The notes beneath the pieces are model-generated. The model was not told where the DNA came from. It did no database searches and saw only the letters and a program-made list of their open reading frames with translations. Position numbers and translations under genes: made by a program. DNA of 64,000 bases from an uncultured Tenacibaculum sp. Lineage in GTDB: Bacteria; Bacteroidota; Bacteroidia; Flavobacteriales; Flavobacteriaceae. Position 1 is the stretch's first letter; each line of letters begins with the position of its first letter. Location: NCBI GenBank assembly GCA_947504185.1, contig CANNGJ010000011.1, forward strand, positions 32,822 through 96,821. The letters run 5' to 3'. Below are positions 1 to 8,954 of the stretch, piece after piece.

Positions 1-92
1 ATTGGTTAGTTCATTGCCATTGACGCTTTAGAATTGTTATTTATTCTAGCAAAAAATTCAAGACTGTTTGTTGTAAGTGTAAACCTAAAAGG

Positions 93-120
93 AATGAGTT
101 ATCATTCTTTCTTACTCATT
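93..120. terminator. Possible intrinsic terminator (left edge)
   Basis: A 7-bp inverted repeat (AATGAGT / ACTCATT) is followed by a T-run on the + strand and by CCTTTT on the - strand. It overlaps the stop codon of the MscS gene. It could end transcription of a + strand gene lying left of the window, or of the minus-strand MscS operon, or both. Confidence 0.35.
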
Positions 121-1446
121 TTTTAAATATACCGATGTAGAAGGCAGTGCAAATTCAATATGCTGTTCTTCTGTTAGCAAGAACAGTTTTGATAAAATTT
201 CTTGACGACATTGTAGTTCGGCCTTGTAAGTGTCAATATCAAAATAGCAATAAAACAAAATTACTGGCAATCCGTCTTTTATATCGTTTAAACAAACTTC
301 AAAGTCATCTTTTACAGTATTTGGGTGTGCCATTACTATTTCCTTCAGTTTTAAGATAAACGCATCAATAGTTTTTACTGGCAGGGTTTGCTTAAGAGTA
401 AACAGTGTTTTAAAAAGACGGTGGTTTCTTAACCCATTATTATTTACAATATTATCTGACAAAAGACTATTGGGTACATAAACCAACGAGTTTTCGAAAG
501 TTCGAATACGTGTAGACCGAATACCAATTTCTTCTACTGCTCCTTCAATGTCATTAAATATTACCCAATCATCAATTTGAAAGGGCTTGTCTATAAATAT
601 CATTACTGAACCAATAAGATTCTTTACTGTGTCCTGAGCGGCCAATGCCAAAGCCAAACCACCTATTGACAATCCTGTTAATAAGGTAATTACATTAACA
701 CCAATGTATTCTAAAATGTATAAAATACCAATTACCCATATGACAGCTTTTAAAAGCCTGTTTATAATAGGAAACAGTTGGTTTTCGTTTTCATTATTAG
801 CTTTCCCCTTCAAATAGGAAGCAAAAGCGTCAATAAGTTTATTGATTAATGCAATAAGCAGTATAATTGCGGCTATGCCAATAGTGCGCAACAAAAAAGC
901 ATTCCACGCAACAGGAAGTCGTAATTGAGGTAATAGAAATATGAACGTTTTTGCAGCAATATATAAGCCAAATATTTTTGAGGATTTCCTTAATTCTTCC
1001 TGAACGGTTTTAGTTATCTTAAACTTGTTTTTAAAATATTTATTTGTGATTAAGTAATATATTTTCTTACTTATTAAATAGGCAATGTAACATATAGGCA
1101 AAAGTAGTAGCAAACCAATCCATTTAATTAGGGATACGCCAAGAACTTCTTTATACCAAAATTTTGATTTGAAATACTTTTGAAAATTTATGTCTAGAAC
1201 ATAAATATCATTATATAAGTTAGAGAGCTGATTAATGGTTTCTTTAGAATAGTACCATTTTCCGTTTGTTTTTTCAACATAAATCCTTCTTTCCAAAGAA
1301 TAAGGAAAATATACTTCCCTTCCACTTAATGTATCTACATAGTTGATGTTTTTAGTTTCTATTTGAGCATTAACTGCCATGCCAATTAGAAGAAAAAAGG
1401 AACCAGCAACTAGTTTTTTCATAGTTATGTATAGATAAGAAGTCAT
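112..1446 (-). CDS. MscS-family mechanosensitive ion channel
   Basis: A small-conductance mechanosensitive channel that would release solutes on hypo-osmotic shock, in the inner membrane. The protein has a signal-like start (MKKLVAGSFFLLIGMAVNAQ from residue 9), a periplasmic stretch to about residue 100, several hydrophobic helices (about 104-125, 157-177, 185-203, 235-265), and then the MscS core. That core has a glycine/alanine-rich pore helix (LSIGGLALALAAQDTVKN, about 259-276) and the beta domain to about 335. The start codon overlaps the stop of the upstream kinase gene (TAATG), which suggests translational coupling. Met9 (base 1422) gives a cleaner signal peptide, so the start is uncertain. 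It lies last in a run with App1 and the DAGK-like gene, all membrane or lipid functions. Confidence 0.9.
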   Translation of the reverse strand: MTSYLYITMKKLVAGSFFLLIGMAVNAQIETKNINYVDTLSGREVYFPYSLERRIYVEKTNGKWYYSKETINQLSNLYNDIYVLDINFQKYFKSKFWYKEVLGVSLIKWIGLLLLLPICYIAYLISKKIYYLITNKYFKNKFKITKTVQEELRKSSKIFGLYIAAKTFIFLLPQLRLPVAWNAFLLRTIGIAAIILLIALINKLIDAFASYLKGKANNENENQLFPIINRLLKAVIWVIGILYILEYIGVNVITLLTGLSIGGLALALAAQDTVKNLIGSVMIFIDKPFQIDDWVIFNDIEGAVEEIGIRSTRIRTFENSLVYVPNSLLSDNIVNNNGLRNHRLFKTLFTLKQTLPVKTIDAFILKLKEIVMAHPNTVKDDFEVCLNDIKDGLPVILFYCYFDIDTYKAELQCRQEILSKLFLLTEEQHIEFALPSTSVYLKNE

Positions 1447-2354
1447 TAGTACCTGTTGTTTGTTAAGAAAATGTTATTGTTATTTGTAATAAAGTTAACT
1501 GCACTAGGTAAAATTTTAATGTTCAACTCTTTAAATTTCCCTATCACTTCACCGTCTAATTGCAACATACGCGGTTTTTCAAAACTAATTACTGCTTCTT
1601 GTGTACTCACAGATATACCATTTTGACTATCGGCAAATTTTTCATTGAATTTTGATAAACCAGCTTTAATAAGCGTGGTCATATTCAAATTTTCAATAAC
1701 CACAATTTCAAATTTCCCATCCATTGGATTACCGTGAATATTCAAAGGTACTCCTGTTCCATATTTTTTAGAGTTACAAATACCTACCATAAGACTATTC
1801 CCTTTATAGGTTTTGTTATTAGCAGTAATGCTGTAGCTGAAAAGTTCTGATTTTTCTAATTCTTGAATAAAATATTTGGCATAGGTTGCCATTCCTCTAT
1901 TTGGGTCTTTATCATATGCTTCTACAATATTGGCATTAATCCCAACATCTCCAATATGGATAGAATAGTGCTCATTATTTACAACCACTAAATCTAACCC
2001 TTCAATAGCTTCTGAAAGAATGGCTTCTTTTAAAGCCTCAATAGGGTCGTTATTTACAAATAATTCAACAGCCATTCCGTTTGCAGAACCTAACGGAATG
2101 ATAGCCATAGGATAGTTGGTGTTAAGCAACGCTATAGAAGTAAATAATGTAGTGCCATCTCCTCCAACCGACAAAACACGGTCTGGTTGAACCTTATTTA
2201 AAATAGATGTTAAATTTTGTAAATCGTTTTTACCCGTAGTTTTAAAAATTTTATACTGATGATTAAATTTTTTGCAAAGTAACTTTGCCTCTTTTAAAAA
2301 AGGTTCTTTATCTACACCTCCAGAAATGGGGTTTACAACAAAAAGTAATTTCAT
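1446..2354 (-). CDS. Diacylglycerol kinase-type lipid kinase (DagK/YegS family)
   Basis: A lipid kinase of the DAGK catalytic family, which phosphorylates diacylglycerol or a related lipid at the inner face of the membrane. The nucleotide-binding motif GGDGT is at residues 64-68, preceded by the N-terminal VNPISGG strand-loop typical of the family. The length (302 aa) is normal. It overlaps the MscS start by one base and is read after App1. App1-type phosphatases make diacylglycerol from phosphatidate and this enzyme would do the reverse, so the cluster suggests control of membrane lipid pools. Substrate identity is inferred. Confidence 0.88.
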   Translation of the reverse strand: MKLLFVVNPISGGVDKEPFLKEAKLLCKKFNHQYKIFKTTGKNDLQNLTSILNKVQPDRVLSVGGDGTTLFTSIALLNTNYPMAIIPLGSANGMAVELFVNNDPIEALKEAILSEAIEGLDLVVVNNEHYSIHIGDVGINANIVEAYDKDPNRGMATYAKYFIQELEKSELFSYSITANNKTYKGNSLMVGICNSKKYGTGVPLNIHGNPMDGKFEIVVIENLNMTTLIKAGLSKFNEKFADSQNGISVSTQEAVISFEKPRMLQLDGEVIGKFKELNIKILPSAVNFITNNNNIFLTNNRY

Positions 2355-2582
2355 ACGTTTAAATTTTATTAATTATTTGATAATAAATTAATTATAAAAT
2401 TGAGAACGTATGTAACCGCTACGCTCTCGCATTAAAAATTTTAAACATTCCCTTTTGTGAAAAAATACTTAAATTTTATTAATGCTCGTTTCATGTGATT
2501 AATTTTATTGTTTTTTAACGGACACATACTGTTCGCAAATAATCATTCCTTTGCATAATGAAATTTTGAACATGCTTGTTTC

Positions 2583-2679
2583 GTCTATTTAAATTTTCAC
2601 AAGAACCTATATTTCAGCTATTTAATCATTTTGGGGGTATTGACCATTATTTGCCTAATGCCCATTATGGGCTTTCATA
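2583..2679 (-). repeat. Intercistronic repeat, copy A (core GCCCATTATGGGC)
   Basis: About 97 bp, between the App1 stop codon and the lipid kinase gene. It carries the 13-bp palindrome GCCCATTATGGGC (2660-2672) and a conserved arm (TCTATTTAAATTTT and AAGAACCTA). Three more copies are at 34.4, 35.2 and 36.6 kb, all in the same orientation relative to transcription: the palindrome comes just after the upstream stop and the arm points to the downstream start. The rest of the 2355-2683 gap (about 230 bp) shows no gene. Confidence 0.85.
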
Positions 2680-2683
2680 ATAA

Positions 2684-3616
2684 TTAATAGTTAATGTTTT
2701 TTAAAGATTCCCATTCTTCGTGAATATTGGTGTATTTATTATAATAAATAGCGTTTTCACAGGTATGTTTTAGTTGTGTCCAATATTTGTTTTTCGTTTT
2801 ATTGATATACGATTTGGTTTGCCTAATGTATATTTTGGCAATTCTTTTGGGATATTTTTCAGCAATTATGCGATAAATTTCCATGTCTTTTTGGGTGTCG
2901 TCTCCAAACAATACAAATTTTTTGTTTCCAGAATTTTTAAGCACATATTCTATAGATGATAATTTGTAGTTTTTACCTTTTTTACGGTTAAGTAGCTCTC
3001 TGAATTGAATAAAGGGTGTTAAAAAAAAGCCCCCTTTTGGTAAATCATGATTTAAAAAAATACGACTTATAAATTCAAATAAGTTACTTTCACTTTTTGA
3101 AATATAATATACCGAACCCTTACGTTCTTTTAATTTTTGGATAAGAAGTTGGGTGAATTTAATATATTCTCTTTCATTTGGTGGTACTAATGTTAAGGTC
3201 TTAATTCTTTTAATGGCATTTGCTGTATGAGATACTATAAGGGTATCGTCTAAATCTGAAATAACTGAAATAGAACCTTTTGAGTATTCAAAAAAAACTG
3301 GATATTCTTGAGTAATTTTTAGCGTTTCTTTATGATATAAAAACTGAAGAGTAGGTGCTTCGATAAGTTGTATGGGGATTTCCAATTTAAAAGCACCTTT
3401 GTTATTGGTAGTAACCTTATATTCCTTTTTATTTATATAAGCTTGAACAGATTTTTCTTTAAGAGGTTTTTTAAAATATGAACCCAATACTTCAATTGCG
3501 TTTTTTATTGAACCCGTTCGCTTTTGTCCGGTATTTGCTTTTTCGTTTAAAACAACTCCAGAAACCAATGTTTTATGCTCAAGAGCAATTATTGCTATTT
3601 GCCATAGATAAGCCAT
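2684..3616 (-). CDS. App1-family phosphatidate phosphatase (DUF2183)
   Basis: The catalytic motif DLDDTL (DxDxT, about residues 121-126) and a second acidic motif FGDDTQKD further on mark the App1 (DUF2183) family, HAD-like phosphatases. The yeast member dephosphorylates phosphatidic acid. A beta-rich N-terminal domain (about 15-105) precedes the catalytic part. Length 310 aa is typical. It starts the run App1/lipid kinase/MscS. There is no clear signal peptide, so it probably acts in the cytoplasm or at the membrane. The bacterial substrate is not established. Confidence 0.85.
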   Translation of the reverse strand: MAYLWQIAIIALEHKTLVSGVVLNEKANTGQKRTGSIKNAIEVLGSYFKKPLKEKSVQAYINKKEYKVTTNNKGAFKLEIPIQLIEAPTLQFLYHKETLKITQEYPVFFEYSKGSISVISDLDDTLIVSHTANAIKRIKTLTLVPPNEREYIKFTQLLIQKLKERKGSVYYISKSESNLFEFISRIFLNHDLPKGGFFLTPFIQFRELLNRKKGKNYKLSSIEYVLKNSGNKKFVLFGDDTQKDMEIYRIIAEKYPKRIAKIYIRQTKSYINKTKNKYWTQLKHTCENAIYYNKYTNIHEEWESLKNINY

Positions 3617-3623
3617 ATAGAAA

Positions 3624-3761
3624 TCAACAATTAGTTAGTTGTAATTTAGTAAGTGTATTTTTTATAGTGCTATTGGTTAAAATAAGCGTAAAGCCATCAA
3701 TAATTAATACAACTCCAATATAAGACATTGTAATTTGAGTTTTTCTTAATTTAATATCCAT
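3624..3761 (-). CDS. Putative small membrane peptide, 45 aa
   Basis: Below the size of the ORF track. An ATG ORF of 45 codons ends 7 bases before the App1 start, on the same strand. It has a basic N-terminus (MDIKLRKTQ) and one hydrophobic segment (SYIGVVLIIDGFTLIL). Position and topology fit a small membrane protein co-transcribed with App1. No family is recognised, and it could be the remnant of a longer gene. Confidence 0.35.
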   Translation of the reverse strand: MDIKLRKTQITMSYIGVVLIIDGFTLILTNSTIKNTLTKLQLTNC

Positions 3762-3827
3762 AATTAAATGTTTTAAAGTTACTAACAGTATCTCATAAGC
3801 TTACCTCTAAATAGTTTACTTCTCAAT

Positions 3828-5102
3828 TTAGATAAAAAAAGCGGTAATTAAAGCCGTTACCACTATTAAAATTACACCAGGCAGAATCTCTTTTTTAAGT
3901 AATTTATGGGTTGATGACATTACAATAGATGCCTTTACAACTGTATTAGAAACGGCCGCCAACGTTATGGCTTTAACAGCAACATTTGGTGCAACACTTC
4001 CAGATGCTTTGCTCATTTCTGCCATTGTTAGGGTAATTGCATCTACATCTGTAAATCCAGAGGCAATAGCAGAAACATATATTCCACTATCTCCAAAATA
4101 AATTTGAGCTATATTGGCTATAACAATAACAGCGGCATATAGCCCTCCAAAAGCAAGAGATTTTTTTAAAGAAAATGGTTTTTCTATAGAAATATCCTCT
4201 TTTATAGTTTCGTGTTTGGTATCTTTTCTGGTTAAATACAAACCATACAATCCACCAACCACAGCTGCCGAGGCCATAGGAATCCACATATCTTTTACTA
4301 AGTTAGGGTTAACTACAACTACTTCCACAATTATTCTTAAAAACATAGTAACCCAAGAAAAAATAATGGCTGCAGCAAATAATTTCGATAAATCTGGTCG
4401 GTCTTTGCTTCGAAAGGAAAATGAAAGTGTTACTGCTGTACTGGACACCAAACCTCCAAGAAACCCTGTAAGTACAATAGCTTTTTGGTTGCCCAATATT
4501 TTCTTTAAAAAATAACCTACCATACCAATTGCTGTAACTAGAATGACCATCCACCAAATATTACATAATATCAATACATCAAAAGGTGGTGGTAAGGTTG
4601 GTTTGTCAGGTAAAATTGGCAATACTATAGCTGTCATGAGTCCAAACTTTGCTAAACCCACAATTTCATCTTGTGTTAACATTTTACTAACACTATGCAT
4701 TTCAACTTTTAAGGATAATAGTATAAGTACTACAACGCCTAAAGCAGCAGCAATTTCAATTTGACCATAGTAACAAAAAGCACCAATAATTATTGTAATT
4801 AAAGCAGCTACCTCTGTTGTTATTCCTATATATTTAGTTTTTATTGTTCCGTAGTAAGCTACAATCAAAAAAGCTCCAACTACAGCAAAAGGTAGAGAAA
4901 AACCAAGTGGCGACTCCATAATATCTCCTAACATTGCAGCAGCGCAACCAGATAAAGCTAACAAAGGAAATGTACGAATTCCTCCAAATAGATACTGATA
5001 CGATTCATCAGACTTTTTAAATTGTCGTTCTAATCCAATTAATAGCCCTATTGCGAGAGCTACGCCATAGTGGTAAAAAAGTTCATTCATAATATTATTC
5101 AA
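3828..5102 (-). CDS. MgtC/SapB-like membrane protein with DUF4010
   Basis: A polytopic inner-membrane protein of 424 aa. The N-terminal half has the MgtC/SapB signature (GVALAIGLLIGLERQFKK, about residues 13-30) and the C-terminal half is the DUF4010 membrane domain. The first Met (MNNIMNELF) and Met5 are both possible starts. The family is linked by homology to Mg2+ limitation or other ion stress, but its biochemical role is unknown. It is divergent from dnaJ across a 308-bp gap that holds two palindromes, one of them about 13 bp from this gene's start. Confidence 0.85.
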   Translation of the reverse strand: MNNIMNELFYHYGVALAIGLLIGLERQFKKSDESYQYLFGGIRTFPLLALSGCAAAMLGDIMESPLGFSLPFAVVGAFLIVAYYGTIKTKYIGITTEVAALITIIIGAFCYYGQIEIAAALGVVVLILLSLKVEMHSVSKMLTQDEIVGLAKFGLMTAIVLPILPDKPTLPPPFDVLILCNIWWMVILVTAIGMVGYFLKKILGNQKAIVLTGFLGGLVSSTAVTLSFSFRSKDRPDLSKLFAAAIIFSWVTMFLRIIVEVVVVNPNLVKDMWIPMASAAVVGGLYGLYLTRKDTKHETIKEDISIEKPFSLKKSLAFGGLYAAVIVIANIAQIYFGDSGIYVSAIASGFTDVDAITLTMAEMSKASGSVAPNVAVKAITLAAVSNTVVKASIVMSSTHKLLKKEILPGVILIVVTALITAFFI

Positions 5103-5114
5103 AACTCAATATAA

Positions 5115-5136
5115 ATTTACTCGATAATCGAGATTT
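5115..5136. repeat. 22-bp palindromic repeat, copy 1 (core CTCGATAATCGAG)
   Basis: A 13-bp palindrome inside a 22-bp sequence that recurs exactly, in the opposite orientation, at 12065-12086 in front of csbD. It lies 13 bp upstream of the DUF4010 start. It may be a protein-binding site or part of a dispersed extragenic repeat. Confidence 0.6.
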
Positions 5137-5221
5137 AGCCGAATTCAAGTAAGAAAATCAATACTATAAACTTCAGTAATAATCAACTAAAGATGTTTGT
5201 AAAGATGAAATTTAAAGAGAT

Positions 5222-5251
5222 AAATGTTCTTGAATTAATTCAAGAACATTT
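5222..5251. promoter_or_regulatory. Stress-regulon palindrome, site 1 (dnaJ-cbpM)
   Basis: A perfect 30-bp palindrome with core TTCTTGAATTAATTCAAGAA, 160 bp upstream of dnaJ. The following sequence (CATTTGATTTTTT, then AACCTAAATTTA) is nearly repeated at the same distance after the csbD site. Five such sites occur in the window, each ahead of a putative stress gene or operon, so this is probably an operator or activator site. Confidence 0.75.
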
Positions 5252-5410
5252 GATTTTTTACAACCTAAATTTATCCTTATTAAACCTCTATTTATATATG
5301 CATCATAATAGTATTAAGTATTCTCATATTTTGATACCATAATCAAGGTATATACTACTAAACTCATTTAAAAACTGATTAGAAAATGATTAGAAAATGA
5401 TATTAAGTAA

Positions 5411-6301
5411 ATGAAATTTGTAGATTACTATAAAATCTTAGGTATTTCTAAAACAGCTACGGAAAAGGAAATTAAAACTGCCTATCGAAAACTTGCCCGA
5501 AAACACCATCCAGATGTAAACCCTGACAATAAGGAAGCTGAAAAAAAATTTAAAGAAATAAATGAAGCTAACGAAGTATTAAGCGACCCTGAAAACCGTA
5601 AAAAATATGATAAATATGGTGAAAACTGGAAACATGGCGAAGCGTATGAAAAGGCCCAACAACAGCAAAGACAGTCGTATCGCCAATCCAGTCAGCAAGA
5701 GTTTTCAAACGAAGATTATTCAGACTTTTTCGAGTCGATGTTTGGAGGCAGAAGATCATCATATAGCCAAGGTCGTAGCCCAAAATTTAAAGGTCAGGAT
5801 TACAATGCCGAATTACAACTCAATCTAAAAGACGTTTATACCTCGCAACAACAAATCCTAACTGTTAATGGAAAAAAAATAAGACTAACAATACCTGCAG
5901 GAGTTGAAAACGGTCAAGTTATAAAAATTAAAGGAAAAGGAGGTGTAGGAATTAGTGGAGGTCCAAAAGGAGATTTATTTATCACGTTTACCATTAACAA
6001 CCACACAAAGTTTAAACGAGAAGGCAACAACCTTTATCTAAACATGGATCTCGATTTATACACATCTATTTTAGGAGGAGAAATTAAAGCAGATACTTTT
6101 AATGGTAAGGTAAAGCTTAAAATAAAACCAGAAACAAAAAATGGATCGAAAGTAAAATTAAAAGGAAAAGGCTTTCCTATTTATAGAAAAGAAGGAAAGT
6201 TTGGAGATTTAATAATTACTTATAAAATAAAAATACCAACAAATCTAAACGAAAAAGAAATTAAACTATTTAAAGAATTACAAAAATTTCAAGCAGAATG
6301 A
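5411..6301 (+). CDS. cbpA: DnaJ-family co-chaperone, CbpA type
   Basis: A Hsp70 co-chaperone that would stimulate DnaK. The J-domain covers about residues 4-67 with the HPD motif at 33-35. A Gln/Ser-rich linker (about 78-115) follows, and then the two DnaJ C-terminal beta domains (about 130-290). There is no cysteine zinc finger, which places it with CbpA rather than DnaJ proper. Its stop overlaps the start of cbpM (ATGA), so the two are translated together. It lies 160 bp downstream of the 30-bp palindrome shared with other stress units, which suggests stress induction. Confidence 0.92.
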   Translation: MKFVDYYKILGISKTATEKEIKTAYRKLARKHHPDVNPDNKEAEKKFKEINEANEVLSDPENRKKYDKYGENWKHGEAYEKAQQQQRQSYRQSSQQEFSNEDYSDFFESMFGGRRSSYSQGRSPKFKGQDYNAELQLNLKDVYTSQQQILTVNGKKIRLTIPAGVENGQVIKIKGKGGVGISGGPKGDLFITFTINNHTKFKREGNNLYLNMDLDLYTSILGGEIKADTFNGKVKLKIKPETKNGSKVKLKGKGFPIYRKEGKFGDLIITYKIKIPTNLNEKEIKLFKELQKFQAE

Positions 6302-6594
6302 CCGAAAAGTTTTTAATATCAACGCAAACACTTTGTTCTCATTATAGCATTGAGATTCCTTTTATAAATGCTTTAGATGAAATGGGACTCATCAAAATCA
6401 AAATTATTGATCAAAAACAGTTTATACACCAAGATCAAATTAGTGATTTAGAAAAAATAATCAGACTTCATAACGAATTAAAAGTAAACCTTGAAGGCAT
6501 TGATATCGTGTTTAATTTATTGGAAAAGGAAAGAAGACTACGAAATGAATTGAATGCCTTAAAAAATAGATTAAGACTTTATGAAAATGACTAA
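6298..6594 (+). CDS. cbpM: Chaperone modulator CbpM-like protein
   Basis: A 98-aa protein with a MerR-like N-terminal helix-turn-helix and a C-terminal coiled coil ([25 protein letters not shown]). CbpM is known to bind the J-domain of CbpA and modulate it. The 4-base overlap with the DnaJ/CbpA gene supports the pairing. The short length and the ELxxLKxRLxxYE end fit the family. Confidence 0.85.
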   Translation: MTEKFLISTQTLCSHYSIEIPFINALDEMGLIKIKIIDQKQFIHQDQISDLEKIIRLHNELKVNLEGIDIVFNLLEKERRLRNELNALKNRLRLYEND

Positions 6595-6796
6595 AAATGG
6601 CAGTCTTTAATTGTATGATTAGTAGAATAAAATAACTTATAAAAAAGCTGAACTTCCTATATTAAACTAGACATTTAGTTGTGATGCTAGAAGTTTTAAT
6701 TTGAAGAAGTTTATGCTAATTGCAAAAAAAGAAAAATATTTCGATTTTTAAATTATACCAAATATAATTCCAGAATAAAAATTAAATATAAAGATT

Positions 6797-7468
6797 ATGA
6801 AAAAAGTAGTGAAATGTATAGCAGGATTATTAGTTTTAACTTTAATGAGTAGTTGTTATTCTTCATTAAAAGTATTAAACTCATGGACAGAAAGCGAAAA
6901 CAATGATTTAAGCAGAAAAAATGTTCTAGTAATTGCTAAGACAAGCAATAACTCAGTACGTATTGAAACCGAAGAAGCAATAACAAAGCAATTAGCAGCT
7001 TCTAACATTAAAGCAACATCAAGTTTTGACTTGTTTTCTATGTTAGATCCAGATAGAAAGCTCAGTAAAGAAGAAGTAGAAGATTTTGAGAAAAAAATAA
7101 AAAACAAAGGATTTAATGCTATTGTGTTAACAACACTAAAAGATTATGACGAAACGCAACACACAGAAGAATCTGGAGGCTATTATGCAGGAGGAAATTA
7201 TTACGGAGGCTATTACGGAGGATTTAATTCTTACTACGGAACAATATATCCAATATATTTTGATAGTGGAGTTTATGTGCCAAGTGAAACCAATACATAT
7301 ATTTCAAAAAAATATGTTCTAGAAACAGTTACTTACAATTTAGATTTACCTAAAAACAAAGAATTAATTTCTGTAACTACAGTACAAGTAGAAGATCCTG
7401 CGAACTTATCAAGTATTACAAAAAAATATGCAAAAGCTGTGGTAAGTAGAATTTTAAAACCCCAGTAA
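6797..7468 (+). CDS. Gly/Tyr-rich lipoprotein of unknown function
   Basis: A 223-aa predicted lipoprotein: basic start, hydrophobic stretch and lipobox LMSSC with Cys at about residue 20. The middle region (about 130-155) is a low-complexity GGYYAGGNYYGGYYGG tract. The N-terminal half has a DUF4136-like or curli-assembly-like alternating pattern (VLVIAKTSNN... TEEAITKQL), but I cannot assign a family. It probably sits in the outer membrane facing the periplasm. It follows cbpM by about 200 bp and may have its own promoter. Confidence 0.7.
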   Translation: MKKVVKCIAGLLVLTLMSSCYSSLKVLNSWTESENNDLSRKNVLVIAKTSNNSVRIETEEAITKQLAASNIKATSSFDLFSMLDPDRKLSKEEVEDFEKKIKNKGFNAIVLTTLKDYDETQHTEESGGYYAGGNYYGGYYGGFNSYYGTIYPIYFDSGVYVPSETNTYISKKYVLETVTYNLDLPKNKELISVTTVQVEDPANLSSITKKYAKAVVSRILKPQ

Positions 7469-7828
7469 TTAAACTACTATGAAATAAAAGTAGCATAGAT
7501 TTGTTATACAAATGAAATTCGGTCTAATACTTACTAAATATCGTTGGAAGGTGAAAGCTAGAAGCAGATTATCATTTAGCTTCAGACTCCCAACTTCTAA
7601 CCACAAAATTTATTGAAACTAAAAATCTTAAATTAAAGCACATAGTTTTAACTAAAGAGTGAGAGCAATAAAAAAATCAGAAAGAATAATATTTTTAGTA
7701 CATAACATATGTAGAATTATCTAAACACAGTCTGTATAAAAAGTGACTTTATTATAAAACTAGTAAATGCCTTACTTTATTTTATCATTCTACCTTTAAA
7801 CAACGAATTTAAAGAAACTATCAAAAAT
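7469..7828. other. Intergenic region without clear genes
   Basis: 360 bp, AT-rich. The only structure seen is a short palindrome TACATA-ACA-TATGTA (7701-7715), which could be a binding site for the control of the PAS-HTH gene downstream. No ORF or RNA gene is apparent. Confidence 0.5.
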
Positions 7829-8728
7829 ATGGCTGAAGAAAACAATCAAGAACTAGATATTTTAGTAGCCGAAGATTCTTTCAAAAAATTACTGAATAGA
7901 CTTCCGGGTATTTTCTATTTGTACGAACATATTAATGATGATTTTTATCTAAAAGTATGGAATAAGCACCATGAAGAAGTAACGGAATATACGGCAAAAG
8001 AGCATTACAATATGAAACCTTATGATTTTATACCTTCCGTAGATAAGGACTTAATATATGAAACCTGTCGTAAGTTGATGAAAATAGAAAAGGTACAAGT
8101 AAAATCGGCTATCCGTTCAAAATCAGGAATTGATACACCCTATTTTTTTGAAGGCTATGCCTTTTCTTCTAATGGACGAGAATTTTTTATGGGTGTAGGT
8201 ATAGACCTATCCAATTACTCGGTAATGGAAAGAGAGTTAGAAGAAAGTAAACAAATTCTCGAAAAACTAGAAAAAGAACGTATTATACGCAACTTAAATA
8301 CCCAAAACAAAGAGTTGCTAATCTTTAGTGTAGAAATAGCAGAAAACAATAAGTTAAAGAAAGCAATAAGGAAACAAATAGAAGAAATAGAAAAATTAAA
8401 CACTAAAGAAGAAATCCAACAGGCACTTTTTAAACTTAAAAGTAGCATCGATGCCGATACAATGGATGATGCAAAATGGAATGCCTTTAAGTATCGTTTC
8501 AAAAACATCTACCACAACTTCTTTGACAGCTTATCTCACAAACACCCTACACTTACAGACTCCGATTTGTTATTCTGTGCTTATATAAAATTAAATATGC
8601 CTACCGAACAAATATCGTCTTTATTAAATATTTCTAAAATGGGCATCAAAAAAAGACGATACCGACTCAGAAAAAAACTACTTCTGAACGAAAAAGATTC
8701 CTTAAATCATTATATATCCTCTTTTTAG
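7829..8728 (+). CDS. PAS-domain transcriptional regulator with LuxR/GerE-type HTH
   Basis: A 299-aa regulator. The N-terminal part (about 10-130) has PAS-like sensor character (LPGIFYLYEHINDDFYLKVWNK... SSNGREFFMGVGIDLS). It is followed by a coiled coil (about 133-200) and a C-terminal HTH (LTDSDLLFCAYIKLNMPTEQISSLLNISKMGIKKRRYRLRKKL). No receiver domain is seen, so it may sense a small ligand directly. It sits just upstream of the DUF1254 operon, whose promoter carries three phased TGTCTAC repeats. It is therefore the obvious candidate regulator, though this is inference. Confidence 0.82.
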   Translation: MAEENNQELDILVAEDSFKKLLNRLPGIFYLYEHINDDFYLKVWNKHHEEVTEYTAKEHYNMKPYDFIPSVDKDLIYETCRKLMKIEKVQVKSAIRSKSGIDTPYFFEGYAFSSNGREFFMGVGIDLSNYSVMERELEESKQILEKLEKERIIRNLNTQNKELLIFSVEIAENNKLKKAIRKQIEEIEKLNTKEEIQQALFKLKSSIDADTMDDAKWNAFKYRFKNIYHNFFDSLSHKHPTLTDSDLLFCAYIKLNMPTEQISSLLNISKMGIKKRRYRLRKKLLLNEKDSLNHYISSF

Positions 8729-8786
8729 AAGAAACAGCCACTTCTCCTCTTTTTCAAATTTTACAAAAGAAGCTAATACTTTATCC

Positions 8787-8827
8787 TGTCTACCTTTTGT
8801 CTACCATCATGAATTATTTTGTCTACT
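8787..8827 (+). promoter_or_regulatory. Three phased direct repeats TGTCTACC/T
   Basis: TGTCTAC occurs at 8787, 8798 and 8820, spaced 11 and 22 bp (one and two helical turns). The sites lie just upstream of the promoter of the DUF1254 pair. Direct repeats on one face of the helix are typical of activator binding. Confidence 0.55.
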
Positions 8828-8850
8828 TTTTATCCGCCACTTAGTCTGAA

Positions 8851-8878
8851 TTGATTTGAGGGATAGTATATAATTTTG
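8851..8878 (+). promoter_or_regulatory. Bacteroidota-type promoter of the DUF1254 operon
   Basis: TTG at 8851-8853 and TAATTTTG at 8871-8878, 17 bases apart, match the Bacteroidota promoter pattern (TTG and TAnnTTTG). The gene starts 77 bases downstream. Confidence 0.6.
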
Positions 8879-8954
8879 TGGCAAGAAGAAATCCTGTAAG
8901 ATTATATTCTTTGAAAAGAAATTTTACATACACAAAAATCTATAATAAACTTAT

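Noticed and set aside
147-359. + strand ORF inside the MscS gene
   Set aside because: Shadow of a well-supported minus-strand gene; no family features.
3478-3723. + strand ORF of 81 aa over the App1 N-terminus
   Set aside because: Antisense to App1 and the small ORF; composition is not protein-like.
4114-4515. + strand ORF of 133 aa inside the DUF4010 gene
   Set aside because: Antisense shadow; the minus-strand reading has clear membrane-protein features.
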